DNA of 64,000 nucleotides from Litchfieldia alkalitelluris (lineage in GTDB: Bacteria > Bacillota > Bacilli > Bacillales > Salisediminibacteriaceae), in NCBI RefSeq assembly GCF_002153425.1, contig NZ_KZ119600.1, positions 905,714 to 969,713 on the forward strand, given 5' to 3'. The notes under the pieces are model-generated. The model worked only from the letters and a program-made list of their open reading frames with translations, ran no database searches and was not told where the DNA came from. Of the stretch, positions 1-9,474 are shown one piece after another (the stretch's first letter is position 1; each line of letters begins with the position of its first letter). The translations under genes and the position numbers were made by a program.

Positions 1-1461
1 TACTAGTGCTGCTATTCGCTTTATATTAGCTGCTATTGCAGTTAATTTTGATTGTTTGGACACACTTAATCGCCCATATCCTCTAGCTCGGTATAGGCCA
101 TTGAATCTCTTTACTTCTCCAATCTTCCCTTCAATTGAAGCTCTCTCTTTATATTTCTCTATGAATTCTTCCGTCTTTTGATACTGAGAAATATCGTAAA
201 ACTCAGCTGTATTTTTACCGAGTTTCAGAATTTTTCTTGCTGCTTTCCCAGCACACTCATCATGTAAAGGACAAGTCTTGCATTGATTGATTTCAAAATA
301 ATATTTGTATCCTTCAAATGTCCCATTCTTATTGCTAGTCTTGAAATATTTCTTTTTTTCAGTTGCATTTCCATAAGAACATTGCCACTCATCTGCATCT
401 TTATTATAGGTATACTTGCTTTCATCAATTCTGTAAATAAGAGGGCTGACAGGTATGTATGGTGTTATTTTTAGTTCTTCCAGTTCATCTAAGAGAGGTT
501 TTCTAAAATAAGCTTTATCTGCGAATACTTCTTTTATGTTAATACCTGACTTCTTTGTTGCTTTTAGCATACTGCTTAAATGATTACCATCCATATAAGA
601 ACCACTTTCTGTTCGAACGGAAGTAATGATTCTTTCTTTAGTTGTCATTGTAAACTCTGTTTTAAACCCATAAAAACTCTGTGTTCTACTTTTACGACCA
701 ACTCTCGCATCTTCATCAATTAGGGAACGAAGACCTTTTTGGTTTAAAAACTTTGGATCATCTAAAATCTCCTTTGCTTTTTTTATTGAGTCTGATGTTT
801 TACTAATTTGAGTTTGAGCTGAGTCCTCAACCATGTCTATCACTGATACTAAGTAGTCTTTCATCACCATTTTTGCTTCATTGTGGTCTTCTATTTCTTT
901 ATAATCTGGCACCTCAGGTGCCCCTTCTAACACTTCCCCTGCTTCTTCCTCGTAATTTTTTATAATTTTTCTTGCTAAATGTTTCATAATTCGTTCAGGT
1001 GTTTTCTTAATCGTGTTTGCCTCAATATGAGTTACATCTACACTTACTCCATCACTTTCAATTAGACCGTGTTCTACACACTGTCTAACAGTCTCTTCTA
1101 ATATTTCGTCCAAAGTTTCTTCGCCAACACGACGAGTCCGAAACTTTGAATACAGACTTTTATCTGGTAATTTATCTTCTGGATTTAATCCTAGAAAATA
1201 TAAAAATACTAGATTATGATTCCCCTCTGTCTCCATTCTTTCATCAGAAAGGTTATAAAGATGTTGTAGAAAAAGGATTTTACACATCATTTCTGGTTCT
1301 TTAGCGGGACGGCCAAAGTTCTTACAATACGAATCAGCTAGTAAATCATTGATAAAACTAAAATCGACTACTTTCGAAGCCTTTTTTAACATATGATTTT
1401 CAGGTATTTTATTGTATAATTCAGAGTGAAAGCTTAATTGTTTTGGCTCATGTCGAAGCAT
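1..1461 (-). CDS. IS1182-family DDE transposase, 3' end outside window
   Basis: The protein starts MLRHEPKQLSFHSELYNK at an ATG complementary to 1459-1461. It corresponds codon for codon to the 488-residue transposase of the right-hand copy. Only the last proline codon and the stop lie beyond base 1. It carries the DDE catalytic residues in the usual IS1182 contexts (VDVTHIEANT, FADKAYF and RASIEGKIGE) and a Cys-rich CPLHDEC segment. No frameshift or stop is seen, so the gene looks intact and probably active. Because its twin lies 12 kb away in the opposite orientation, the pair can invert or mobilise the DNA between them. Confidence 0.93.
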   Translation of the reverse strand, partial: MLRHEPKQLSFHSELYNKIPENHMLKKASKVVDFSFINDLLADSYCKNFGRPAKEPEMMCKILFLQHLYNLSDERMETEGNHNLVFLYFLGLNPEDKLPDKSLYSKFRTRRVGEETLDEILEETVRQCVEHGLIESDGVSVDVTHIEANTIKKTPERIMKHLARKIIKNYEEEAGEVLEGAPEVPDYKEIEDHNEAKMVMKDYLVSVIDMVEDSAQTQISKTSDSIKKAKEILDDPKFLNQKGLRSLIDEDARVGRKSRTQSFYGFKTEFTMTTKERIITSVRTESGSYMDGNHLSSMLKATKKSGINIKEVFADKAYFRKPLLDELEELKITPYIPVSPLIYRIDESKYTYNKDADEWQCSYGNATEKKKYFKTSNKNGTFEGYKYYFEINQCKTCPLHDECAGKAARKILKLGKNTAEFYDISQYQKTEEFIEKYKERASIEGKIGEVKRFNGLYRARGYGRLSVSKQSKLTAIAANIKRIAALV

Positions 1462-1635
1462 AGTAAAAACCCCCTTTGGTTTGTGTTTGGTCACACTTAT
1501 TATACCATTTAGGGGGTTTTTATTGTTCATAATTCCTATTATTTCGATCGTTTTAGTAAGAATATTTCGTTTTGTATATATTTAGGTCAAAAACTTCTTG
1601 TTTCTCCATTATTACTAGACTTTTTCACTGGTTCC
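1..1635 (-). mobile_element. IS1182-type insertion sequence, left copy, cut by window edge
   Basis: This is a reverse-complement copy of the element at 13550-15330. The coding part aligns over 1461 bases without an indel. The upstream part differs at a few bases, for example near 1545-1575. The outer terminal repeat (GACTTTTTCACTGGTTCC) lies at 1618-1635. Beyond it is a REP-like sequence, GGACGGTTCCTATTGACC. The other end lies outside the window, so a target duplication cannot be tested here. Confidence 0.93.
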
Positions 1636-1708
1636 GGACGGTTCCTATTGACCCTGTATTGTACTTAGGCATGGTTTTTCGTAACAGTGTGCATTGACTC
1701 TAAGTCAT

Positions 1709-1736
1709 AAACACACTCTTTTTTGTGTGTTTTTTA
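1709..1736. terminator. Hairpin with T-run
   Basis: AACACAC at 1710-1716 pairs with GTGTGTT at 1725-1731, followed by a run of T. It sits between the IS end and the Mrr-like gene. It could stop rightward read-through from the IS before the downstream genes. Confidence 0.6.
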
Positions 1737-1850
1737 CTAGAACAGGCTTTTGAATAATTGCATTTTTGATTCCAAAATATTGAAGGATTGGATCATATTG
1801 TGTCGAATTTATAGTATAAATCTATAATTTAGAAAGAGAGGTGCAAATTT

Positions 1851-2585
1851 GTGGCTAAAAGAAAAAGTGCAGCTAAGAGAGAAGAAGAGTTTGTCGATGC
1901 TGTTGTGAAGGTCTCTAGTGTTGGCTTATTTATCGTTGCATATTTGATTACAAGTGACGTTAAACTATCATTAATTATTGGTGGAGTTGGTTTTGTTAGT
2001 GCATTTATATTTTTATTTTATAGAAAAGCAAAATATAAACAGAGCGTAAAACGATCAAAAATAGAAGAAATAGACCAAATGACTGGTATTCAATTTGAGT
2101 ATTATTTAAAACTATTTTTCCAGCAACAAGGATATAGAGTAGATGAAACTAAGACCACAGGTGATTTCGGAGCGGATTTAGTCTTATCAAAGAAAGAATC
2201 AAGAATTATTGTTCAAGCCAAACGTTATAAAAATAGGGTTGGAATAAAGGCTATACAAGAAGCGGTATCGGCAGTAGCACATTATAGAGCTAAAGAAGCT
2301 TGGGTGGTTACTAATAGTGAGTTTACAGCTGCTGCAATGGAACTAGCTCGATCAAACAAAGTAAAACTTATTGAAAGAGAAGAATTAATGAAAATGATAC
2401 TGGAATTAAACGGTGAGGAACCTACTCATTTGGTTGCATCAACAAAGGAAGCGGAAGACGTTGGTGAAATAAAGCTTATATGTAAACGATGTGGTGATGT
2501 ATTAATCAAGAGGAAAAGTAGTAGAGGTGAGTTTTATGGTTGTAAGAGTTTTCCTAAATGCAGGTATAAGGAAAATATAAGTTAG
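1851..2585 (+). CDS. Membrane-anchored Mrr-type restriction endonuclease-like protein with C4 zinc finger
   Basis: The 244-residue protein has three parts. Residues about 18-58 form two membrane segments. Residues about 75-185 form an Mrr_cat (PD-D/ExK) nuclease domain with Asp109 in GADLVL and Gln122-Ala-Lys124 in IVQAKRY. Residues 208-240 form a topoisomerase-type zinc finger with Cys211, Cys214, Cys231 and Cys237. The start is GTG at 1851, behind AGAGAGGTG. Mrr-like domains cleave DNA, often modified or foreign DNA, and the finger should help bind DNA. The membrane anchor suggests action on DNA at the envelope, which is inference. It lies 155 bp upstream of the HEPN-STAND gene in the same direction. 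Target and partner are unknown. Confidence 0.85.
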   Translation: MAKRKSAAKREEEFVDAVVKVSSVGLFIVAYLITSDVKLSLIIGGVGFVSAFIFLFYRKAKYKQSVKRSKIEEIDQMTGIQFEYYLKLFFQQQGYRVDETKTTGDFGADLVLSKKESRIIVQAKRYKNRVGIKAIQEAVSAVAHYRAKEAWVVTNSEFTAAAMELARSNKVKLIEREELMKMILELNGEEPTHLVASTKEAEDVGEIKLICKRCGDVLIKRKSSRGEFYGCKSFPKCRYKENIS

Positions 2586-2740
2586 GTGTTAGTATGTTTT
2601 TTATGAAAAAACCTGAAATGATACTTGTCCCAAATACGAACGGGTTCAGGCACTTGTGGCTGAAGTTAATTAGAGGGATATAATGTTTAGGAGGAAGAAG
2701 CAAGGCAGTATTAAAATTAAGAAAAGTAGGGGTGTTGGAA

Positions 2741-5275
2741 ATGATTTTGAATGTTGATGGGTACAAACTCATTTTCTTCTTAGAAAATTTACTGAGGAAA
2801 TATGTCAATGATTATGGAATGATAGAATCACTCAATAATTCGTTAAGAAATAACTTAGTACAATCTGCAAGTAATAACGATGAAAGTCAAATTGATAACC
2901 TTGAAGTTTTACTTAAATACTCTCACTTAGGAGAGTTGATTGATATCATTAAAAGTAAAAACTTTAAAAAGAAGAAGTATAATGAAATTGAAAAGATTAA
3001 CGTAACCCCTCTTATTAAATATCGTAATAGTATCATGCACTCCAGAACTATTAATACAATTGATGTACAAGATATTAAATTAATGTGTGATGAGATTGTA
3101 TCTTCATTGGATGAAAATTCTTTAACAAATAGTTGGAATAGATTTAAATCTGAAGATATTAATAATTTTACAGTGCCAAGTGTACATATAGAATATCCAA
3201 TAGGGAAAAATTTTGAAAAGTTAATAGGAAGGAATCCCGAACTTAGAAAGCTTAAAAATGAATTGAAAATTCCAATGCCAGTGTCCATTGTAGGTCATGG
3301 TGGTCTTGGAAAAACAGCATTAGTATTACAGTTAATTGAAGATTATGTTTTTTCTCCGGAGCAGCCTTTTGAAAGGATTTATTTTATGAGCTTTAAAAAT
3401 ACTGTTTTTGAACATGGGACAATTAGAAGATTTGAAAAAGTTATAAGTAATCATAATGATTTGATATATAAGTTAGCAAATTGCATGGGGATGGAGATAG
3501 AAGATCTTGAATTTAATCAAGTAGAAAAAAAAGTGTGGAACGAAATGTTTTCAAAAAAGTCATTATTAATACTAGATAATTTAGAGACTGAAATAGTAAA
3601 AAGTAACTTGTCAGAATTCGCTACAATTTCACAGATTTTTACTAGTAATTTTACCAAACCATCAAGGTTAATAATAACTAGTAGATATGGTCTTGGTGAT
3701 AGAGAAGTAAAATTTCCACTAAACCAATTTGACTTAGTTAAGACTAAGGCATTGATTAATGAACATATAGGAAGTGAAATAATTAAGGAAAAACAAGTTA
3801 AAGACATTGATTGGGAATGGATCCAAAGCTATACCAATGGGAACCCAGGACTAATAATTACTTTCTGTAATACTTTAAAGTCAACGAGGAAAAAAGCAAT
3901 GGATTTAAGAGTCGAATTTCAAACACAATATACATATGAATCTCAAGCATTGCATAATCAATTAGATGAATTTGTAGAGTTTTGTTTTGAAAATACAATT
4001 GAGAGTTTAAGTGCATCGTCTCAAATCTTTCTTTCAATCATATGCTACTTATGTTCAGAAACTAATTTGAGTGAAGTAAATGAAGAATTTTTAACGTATC
4101 TAAGGGAAGAATTAGAATTAAACTCTCTAGGAGATGAGAACTTAAGGGCAACTATATTGGTTAATATTGGATTTTTACAATCTATACCTGATACAGATCG
4201 TTATTATGCCAATGAATTATTTATTAATTATTTAGATGGGAATTTTTCTGAAGATATTTTCAATGTTTTTAAATTGAAAAAATCCGCATGGAATGAGAGA
4301 GTTGTGAAATTAAAAAATCATATAAATGAACTACAGTTTCAAGAAGAGATTTCTTTAGGAAAATTATTATCCCAATTATATATATCTAAATATAAAAATA
4401 GCTCTGATAAGAAGTATTTACTTCAAGCTTTTTTCTGCCTCCCTACATTAAGAAATTTAATAAATTATTATAGGAGAGCTTCTGATATTGAAGTGTTAAA
4501 TAGTTTTTCCTTGTTAGATAAGCTTAGTAATGAATTAAAAGATAATAGGTTTAAAAGTGATCAAAATCAAATAGTTAAAATTATGTTAGATTCATTATTA
4601 AAGATTAATAAAAAAATTATTGAAAGAAAAGAAACTAATATTAGGCAAACTGATTTATATAACTTTTTTGAACAATTAGAGATTAGAATTCTTTTATTAA
4701 AAAATAACGATGTTAATGTTTCGAATAGAAGACTTGCTATTAGACTACTTACCTATTTACAAAAATTTGAACGTGCGGAAAAACTATTAATAGAGGACGA
4801 AGAGCTAATTGTAGAAAAATTTAAACTATACGTAAAGCAATTAGGAGAACTATCTGGAAGATCAAGTATAAAATGTATAACTTATATTAATGAATGTAAA
4901 AAAATTGCACAATTATACCCAGCAAAAGTAAATAACTTTTCAAAAGCGCAATTAAAGTTATATACATCAAGATATTTGAAAATAGATAGTCCAGAAGAAG
5001 CATTAAAAACCCTAGAGAATTTTGAAGAATATTTTATCAGTACCAATATTAGATTATTTATATTTTATTTAGAATCTCTTTTAATTAGAATGGAATGTCA
5101 CCTTAAAACTAACGGAGATATAGAGATTATTTTAGCTCTTAAAGAAAGGTTCAAAAAACAAATAATTTCACCTAGTTATTCAAAAGTATTTAGGCAAAAA
5201 AGAGAAAGTATTGAACAAAATATGCGTAGAATTGATAGAGATATTTCGCAATATAGACAGATTATAAGAAAGTAG
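2741..5275 (+). CDS. HEPN-STAND NTPase, candidate abortive-infection defence protein
   Basis: The protein has 844 residues from ATG 2741, placed 8 bases after AGGGGTG; a GTG nine bases earlier is less likely. The N-terminal ~140 residues are helical and contain RNSIMH, an Rx4H motif typical of HEPN ribonucleases (Swt1-like HEPN is my best guess). A P-loop (GHGGLGKT, about residue 185) follows, then Walker B KSLLILDNLE (about 275), sensor-like RLIITSRYG and GNPGL, the order expected of an NB-ARC/STAND ATPase. The remaining ~320 residues are helical and Lys/Glu-rich, resembling a repeat-type sensor. STAND proteins with HEPN effectors are known antiviral switches. That role here is inferred from architecture and the accessory context. 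Base composition is very AT-rich. Confidence 0.8.
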   Translation: MILNVDGYKLIFFLENLLRKYVNDYGMIESLNNSLRNNLVQSASNNDESQIDNLEVLLKYSHLGELIDIIKSKNFKKKKYNEIEKINVTPLIKYRNSIMHSRTINTIDVQDIKLMCDEIVSSLDENSLTNSWNRFKSEDINNFTVPSVHIEYPIGKNFEKLIGRNPELRKLKNELKIPMPVSIVGHGGLGKTALVLQLIEDYVFSPEQPFERIYFMSFKNTVFEHGTIRRFEKVISNHNDLIYKLANCMGMEIEDLEFNQVEKKVWNEMFSKKSLLILDNLETEIVKSNLSEFATISQIFTSNFTKPSRLIITSRYGLGDREVKFPLNQFDLVKTKALINEHIGSEIIKEKQVKDIDWEWIQSYTNGNPGLIITFCNTLKSTRKKAMDLRVEFQTQYTYESQALHNQLDEFVEFCFENTIESLSASSQIFLSIICYLCSETNLSEVNEEFLTYLREELELNSLGDENLRATILVNIGFLQSIPDTDRYYANELFINYLDGNFSEDIFNVFKLKKSAWNERVVKLKNHINELQFQEEISLGKLLSQLYISKYKNSSDKKYLLQAFFCLPTLRNLINYYRRASDIEVLNSFSLLDKLSNELKDNRFKSDQNQIVKIMLDSLLKINKKIIERKETNIRQTDLYNFFEQLEIRILLLKNNDVNVSNRRLAIRLLTYLQKFERAEKLLIEDEELIVEKFKLYVKQLGELSGRSSIKCITYINECKKIAQLYPAKVNNFSKAQLKLYTSRYLKIDSPEEALKTLENFEEYFISTNIRLFIFYLESLLIRMECHLKTNGDIEIILALKERFKKQIISPSYSKVFRQKRESIEQNMRRIDRDISQYRQIIRK

Positions 5276-5833
5276 AATAAACTATAAATTCTTTCAAGTT
5301 TTCATGACTATTATTATGCTGCTTCCTAGTTCTAAATTACAATTAATAAGACTAAGGTCTAGTTTTTTTACCTAGAATGTGTCATATGTCAGTTTTTTAT
5401 GGTTTGGTAGAGAAGAGGGAGCTTTGTCTTGTCTATTTTAATGGAGCAGGGCACATTATTTTCTAATTCCAACTGAGGGTCAGATGATTGCTTTTTAGAA
5501 GTGCAGATTTCTCATCAAGCACCTTTACTCATTTATTCTAGAATTAATATAATCACCATCTTTTAATATAAGATCAAGTTGTAATCCTCTGCATTATCAT
5601 ATAATGTTGCGAACACTACTAACCAAGTTGTAACAAATAATTTTTTATAAATTTTACCATATGTGTCTATTTGTTCAGTAATTAACCTAACCTACCATCC
5701 ACCCTTAAACTTAACAAACTGTCAAAAAGTGTTCGATTTTGGGAATGAAATCGAACACTTTTTTTCGTCTAAAGCTATATATTCAAATTAGTAGGGAATA
5801 CATTAAAAATACACACAAGTGAGGTTGGGTGCG
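5276..5833. other. Gene-free spacer after the HEPN-STAND gene
   Basis: No coding region is convincing here. A weak hairpin with a T-run lies near 5349-5370 (AGACTAAGGTCT then T7). A strong one lies at 5724-5766. The DNA is AT-rich and shows no similarity to other parts of the window that I can see. Confidence 0.6.
5724..5766. terminator. Strong bidirectional terminator hairpin
   Basis: AAAAAGTGTTCGATTT at 5724-5739 pairs perfectly with the complementary arm that ends in a T-run before 5767; the loop is about 8 bases. It isolates the HEPN-STAND gene from the following DnaD-like gene. Confidence 0.85.
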
Positions 5834-6799
5834 ATGCTGAAGCGGGCTGTGGTGAAGGAAGAGTTGGTGGCCTTGACTGGTGATTATCGTTTGGCCTTGC
5901 CATTAAATCAAATGATTTATTGGTCAGAGCGAGTGAATGATTATCATACATTCATTAAAGAGGAAAAGGGAAGGTGGCAAGACATCAACTCACCAACGGA
6001 CCATGGGTGGATCTATAAGAAAGGGGAACAGCTTTCGGAGGAAACCCTCATGAATTGCGACGCTAGAACGATGCGCACTTATTTACGTAAACTAGTAGCT
6101 GGAGGTTGGCTGCAAGAGAGAGATAATCCTATCCACAACAGGGATAATACGAAACAATATAGGGTGAATCTCGTGAAAATTCATCATGATCTAGGGAAGC
6201 TTGGCTTTGAATTGGCTGGATACAAGGTGAATCTGACTCAATTTTTTTCTAAGCCTGAACCTCATTCTAAGCCATTGATTGATGAAGGGGAGAATGGCAT
6301 TGTAGGGAAAAATCAGTTTGCTAATGCTGAAACGAAACACACGAGTTTTCCCAAAGAGGTTGGAAAAAATGTAAATTCCACGGACAAATTGGTCGCTCTC
6401 ACGGATAATATGGTCGGTGTCAGTGACAAAACGGTCGGCACAATACCAGAGAATATAACAAATATTACAACAGAGAAAAAAGAAGATATAGATGAGATCA
6501 ATGTAATCATCTCTTATTTAAATAAAAGGACATTCAAGAACTTCCTACCAACATCTAAAACAACACAAGACCTTATTCGAAGCAGATGGAAGGAAGGGTA
6601 TCGTCGTCATGACTTTTTTACGGTTATTGATAGAAAGGCTGCAGATTGGTTATTCGACGATTACATGAATAAATATCTCCGCCCAAGTACTTTATTTGGA
6701 GATAACTTTGAAAACTATTTAAATGAATCGAAGCGACCGGCGAAAACATCGTTTGATGCATACATAGCAGGTTTAGGTGATGGCGGGGGACAGGGGTGA
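5834..6799 (+). CDS. DnaD/phage replication-initiation-like winged-helix protein
   Basis: The protein has 321 residues from ATG 5834, with GTGAGG 9 bases upstream; a GTG at 5819 overlaps that site. The N-terminal part (LNQMIYWSERV, GWIYKKGEQLSEETL, RTMRTYLRKLVAGGWLQERDN, then QYRVNLVKI) looks like a winged-helix domain of phage and plasmid replication initiators. A variable linker follows. The C-terminal ~90 residues (KNFLPTSKTTQDLIRSRWKEG, RPSTLFGDNFENYL) match the conserved tail of DnaD-like replisome organisers. Such proteins load helicase at phage or element origins. No other phage genes are adjacent, so it is probably an orphan of an integrated element. A degenerate copy of its last codons lies at 10111-10175. 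Confidence 0.75.
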   Translation: MLKRAVVKEELVALTGDYRLALPLNQMIYWSERVNDYHTFIKEEKGRWQDINSPTDHGWIYKKGEQLSEETLMNCDARTMRTYLRKLVAGGWLQERDNPIHNRDNTKQYRVNLVKIHHDLGKLGFELAGYKVNLTQFFSKPEPHSKPLIDEGENGIVGKNQFANAETKHTSFPKEVGKNVNSTDKLVALTDNMVGVSDKTVGTIPENITNITTEKKEDIDEINVIISYLNKRTFKNFLPTSKTTQDLIRSRWKEGYRRHDFFTVIDRKAADWLFDDYMNKYLRPSTLFGDNFENYLNESKRPAKTSFDAYIAGLGDGGGQG

Positions 6800-7014
6800 G
6801 GTGTATAAGGCCATCATTTAGTTATTTAGACAAAGGATAATTCCTTAGCAAGCGTTACTAGCCCCTTACTAAACAACTATCTTTCTCTATCCGAATTAGT
6901 TTTCATTCTATCTCTATTTGCCACAAAGTTATTTCAGAGTAGAATGATATAAGATACTCCATACTGATAAGTATTACACATACTTTTTATGATAAAAAAG
7001 AAGGGGAAGTTGTC

Positions 7015-8016
7015 ATGAATCGGAATAGGGATAATGAAATTCAAGAACTGCTACATTATTTTTTCGATGATAAGCAGTTTGGCCAGATCTATGAGGGAAA
7101 GAGTGGTTACAACAATACAACCTGTTACCTGAAAAGGGAAGAGAAAAAATACATAGTACGTATCTATGAAACACATAGGGACGAAGGAAAAGTAAAATTA
7201 GAGCATGATTTTTTACTAAAGTTGCAGGATGTTCCAGACATGCCTTTTAAAGTGCCATTACCTGTTGTTCGAGATGGGGAAACTTTATATCGTTTGTCTT
7301 CTGGAAAAATTGGTTGTGTTTATCATCATATTGAAGGAGAGAATCCTGACTTTGAAACATCAGAGGAGCTAGTTTCCTTTGGAGCAAGTACTGGGAATTT
7401 AATGCATGCCCTTAGTAAAATTGAAGTGGATCAGCCATTTATTTATCAACCCTATTATGAGATCGAGCATGCCCATCCTAATTGTCCTCTAACTGAGGTT
7501 GTGAGTTGGTGCAACAACCCACCAGAAGCATTTGCGGAGTGGAAAAAGGAGCTTCATTGGATTGCAGAACAAGTAATGAGTTTTCATAAATACGTTCCCC
7601 ATCTTAAGGCATTGCTACATCAAATAATACATGGAGATTTAAATGCCTCCAATGTACTAGTTGGACATGATAAGAGGATCACTGCCATCCTTGATTTTGA
7701 ATTTACGACTTGGGATTTGCGGGTGATGGAAGTGGCTGTATGTGTGTCTGACATTTTATTTAATGGAGATAAAAGAGAATTTAATTTGGAGAAAGTCCAA
7801 CATTTTTTCAAGGGCTTATCCTCAACCATAAAATTAACGGATGCTGAATTAAAGTCTTTACCCATCCTTGTTCAATTAAGAAGATTGGATGTGTTTCTCC
7901 ACTTTTTAGGAAGATATCTTGATGGTATTGATGATGCTGCAGTGTTGAAAGAGCAAATTGAAAAAGCGGCTGGTACGGAAGAAGTGTTACATCAATTGAC
8001 AGACTTCCTTCAGTAA
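7015..8016 (+). CDS. APH-fold phosphotransferase (aminoglycoside/homoserine kinase-like)
   Basis: The 333-residue protein has an AAGGGGAAG ribosome site in front of ATG 7015. It has the phosphotransferase (PF01636) signature: catalytic loop HGDLNASNVL (about residues 206-215) and metal-binding LDFEF (about 226-230), with an N-terminal lobe containing KYIVRIYET. The nearest described group is ThrB2/homoserine kinase-type and choline or aminoglycoside kinases, so ATP-dependent phosphorylation of a small hydroxylated molecule is expected. The substrate cannot be told from sequence. It is monocistronic, ends in a REP hairpin and terminator, and converges on the anti-sigma gene. A resistance role is possible but not shown. 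Confidence 0.8.
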   Translation: MNRNRDNEIQELLHYFFDDKQFGQIYEGKSGYNNTTCYLKREEKKYIVRIYETHRDEGKVKLEHDFLLKLQDVPDMPFKVPLPVVRDGETLYRLSSGKIGCVYHHIEGENPDFETSEELVSFGASTGNLMHALSKIEVDQPFIYQPYYEIEHAHPNCPLTEVVSWCNNPPEAFAEWKKELHWIAEQVMSFHKYVPHLKALLHQIIHGDLNASNVLVGHDKRITAILDFEFTTWDLRVMEVAVCVSDILFNGDKREFNLEKVQHFFKGLSSTIKLTDAELKSLPILVQLRRLDVFLHFLGRYLDGIDDAAVLKEQIEKAAGTEEVLHQLTDFLQ

Positions 8017-8022
8017 ACTCGG

Positions 8023-8058
8023 GGACGGTTCTTTTGTTTCCAAAAACACAAGAACCGT
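8023..8058. repeat. REP-like GGGACGGTTCTT hairpin
   Basis: ACGGTTCTTTTGTTT pairs, with one bulge, with AACACAAGAACCGT. It is a member of the family also seen at 10511, 13320, 17263, 19080, 22063, 24130 and 32072. Confidence 0.75.
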
Positions 8059-8138
8059 GAGTTCGGAAATTACAAAATTGAAGTATTGATAGGCATAATG
8101 ATGGGGAATAAACTATTAAATTATCGATCTGATTGAGT

Positions 8139-8198
8139 ACCCCGATTCCTGCAATCAAGTGGTTAACTAGATTGCAGGAAATGAGGGGTTCTATTTTT
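8139..8198. terminator. Terminator between convergent genes
   Basis: TTCCTGCAATC at 8146-8156 pairs with GATTGCAGGAA at 8170-8180. ACCCC/GGGGT extends the base of the stem, and a T-rich tail follows. It serves the kinase gene and may also serve the opposing anti-sigma gene. Confidence 0.85.
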
Positions 8199-8271
8199 AT
8201 TTGGTGACAAAACTGGCGACCTTCTATTGTATTATCACTCTATTTTTAACCAAAAGGAAATTCTCACACTA

Positions 8272-9474
8272 TCACCAATTCAGTAAATCAGGCAGAACAT
8301 CATTCTCCAATATATGGATTAATTCTTCTATGCTGTGCTGTTCCTTCCAATCCGTCACTGCAACTTTATATTCCACACCATCTTCAAGTTCTCCCCTCAC
8401 AATGATTTCATAACCTTTTTCTGCATGAGAGTCCTTCGCTGAAGTGATTGTGTAATCATTAGTCGTTTTAATGACTTCAATAAACTTACCCCGTCCAATT
8501 GACCTGTCAGTTACGCCAATATCAATACTTAATCCCAGTAGCGCGGCATACCCATCTCTTACCATTTCAAAATAAGAAATATCCATTTCATCTTTTGGAT
8601 TACGGTAAAGGGAAACGGTAGAATCCTCGAAAATTGGCTGGATACATGGGAATGGAAGGGTGGTATCTTTCCGATCCATCGTAATCAAATATTCTCTATT
8701 AGGATGATCCCAAACACAAGCTTCTATTAAAATCTGATCAGCCATCATTTTCTGTTCACGTTCCTGTTCTAGAACCATGCCAGCTGTCCGGAAAATTTCC
8801 TCTGCATCGTGAGCTTTCACTTTATAAATATCCGTATTATGATCATAGCTGTCCTCTATGATTATTTCCTGCTCACCCACTAAGAAGAATACAGTTGAAA
8901 ATACCCTTTCTTCACCAACGAAACGGTCAAAATAAAGATAATAGTTTTCTTGATTTTGATTGAATTCATTACGGAAATACTCCATTTCCAACTTTAATAT
9001 TAAATCAACCTCTTCTTTTTCAGCCAGTTCAATCTGTTGAATCAATTGATCTACCTGCTCGTCATTCCTATCGAGATCAGCCCCTTGTATATATATATTT
9101 CCCGGTTCGTTGTACCATTGCATCCCAATATATTCATCATCGTTAGTTGCTACTAATTCATCTTGGTTAATCTCGGCATCTACACCTTCGCCACTGTCAT
9201 CAATTAATTCTTCAGTTTCAGACATTCCCGTGGCATTTGTGTTTTGATTTCCGTCCCCACCAATGATCCCCCACTGCGGAATGAATAATAAGAATAGAAT
9301 CGCTGCAACCGCCGCTGTTGCAATATAATATGGATATGTGATCACTTTATTTTCCTTCTCTGTTACCTTTAATTTTTCCAGCGTTCGCCGTTTTTGTTCT
9401 GGGGATCGGCTTGTTTCTTTTAGTCCAGAAAAATCAATACTACTAAACGAATGATTACGAGAATTTTTCTTCAC
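8272..9474 (-). CDS. Membrane anti-sigma factor paired with the ECF sigma (RsiX-like)
   Basis: The 400-residue protein starts at GTG 9474, overlapping the end of the sigma gene by 20 bases, which suggests translational coupling. Residues 1-45 are cytoplasmic and basic, with PEQKRRTLEKL. Residues about 46-68 form one membrane segment, and the long acidic remainder would lie outside the cell. The layout (small N-terminal sigma-binding region, single TM, large extracellular sensor) and the position directly after an ECF sigma gene fit RsiX/RsiW-type anti-sigma factors. No HxxxCxxC zinc motif is visible, so it is not a classic ZAS protein. Assignment rests on context and topology. Confidence 0.7.
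   Translation of the reverse strand: MKKNSRNHSFSSIDFSGLKETSRSPEQKRRTLEKLKVTEKENKVITYPYYIATAAVAAILFLLFIPQWGIIGGDGNQNTNATGMSETEELIDDSGEGVDAEINQDELVATNDDEYIGMQWYNEPGNIYIQGADLDRNDEQVDQLIQQIELAEKEEVDLILKLEMEYFRNEFNQNQENYYLYFDRFVGEERVFSTVFFLVGEQEIIIEDSYDHNTDIYKVKAHDAEEIFRTAGMVLEQEREQKMMADQILIEACVWDHPNREYLITMDRKDTTLPFPCIQPIFEDSTVSLYRNPKDEMDISYFEMVRDGYAALLGLSIDIGVTDRSIGRGKFIEVIKTTNDYTITSAKDSHAEKGYEIIVRGELEDGVEYKVAVTDWKEQHSIEELIHILENDVLPDLLNW

Noticed and set aside
1-1461. Broken transposase at the left edge
   Set aside because: The frame is complete codon for codon against the right copy. Only the window edge removes the last codon and stop.
2683-2757. 24-codon frame (MFRRKKQGS...) between the Mrr-like and STAND genes
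   Set aside because: It is short, overlaps the STAND start, and has no recognisable similarity.
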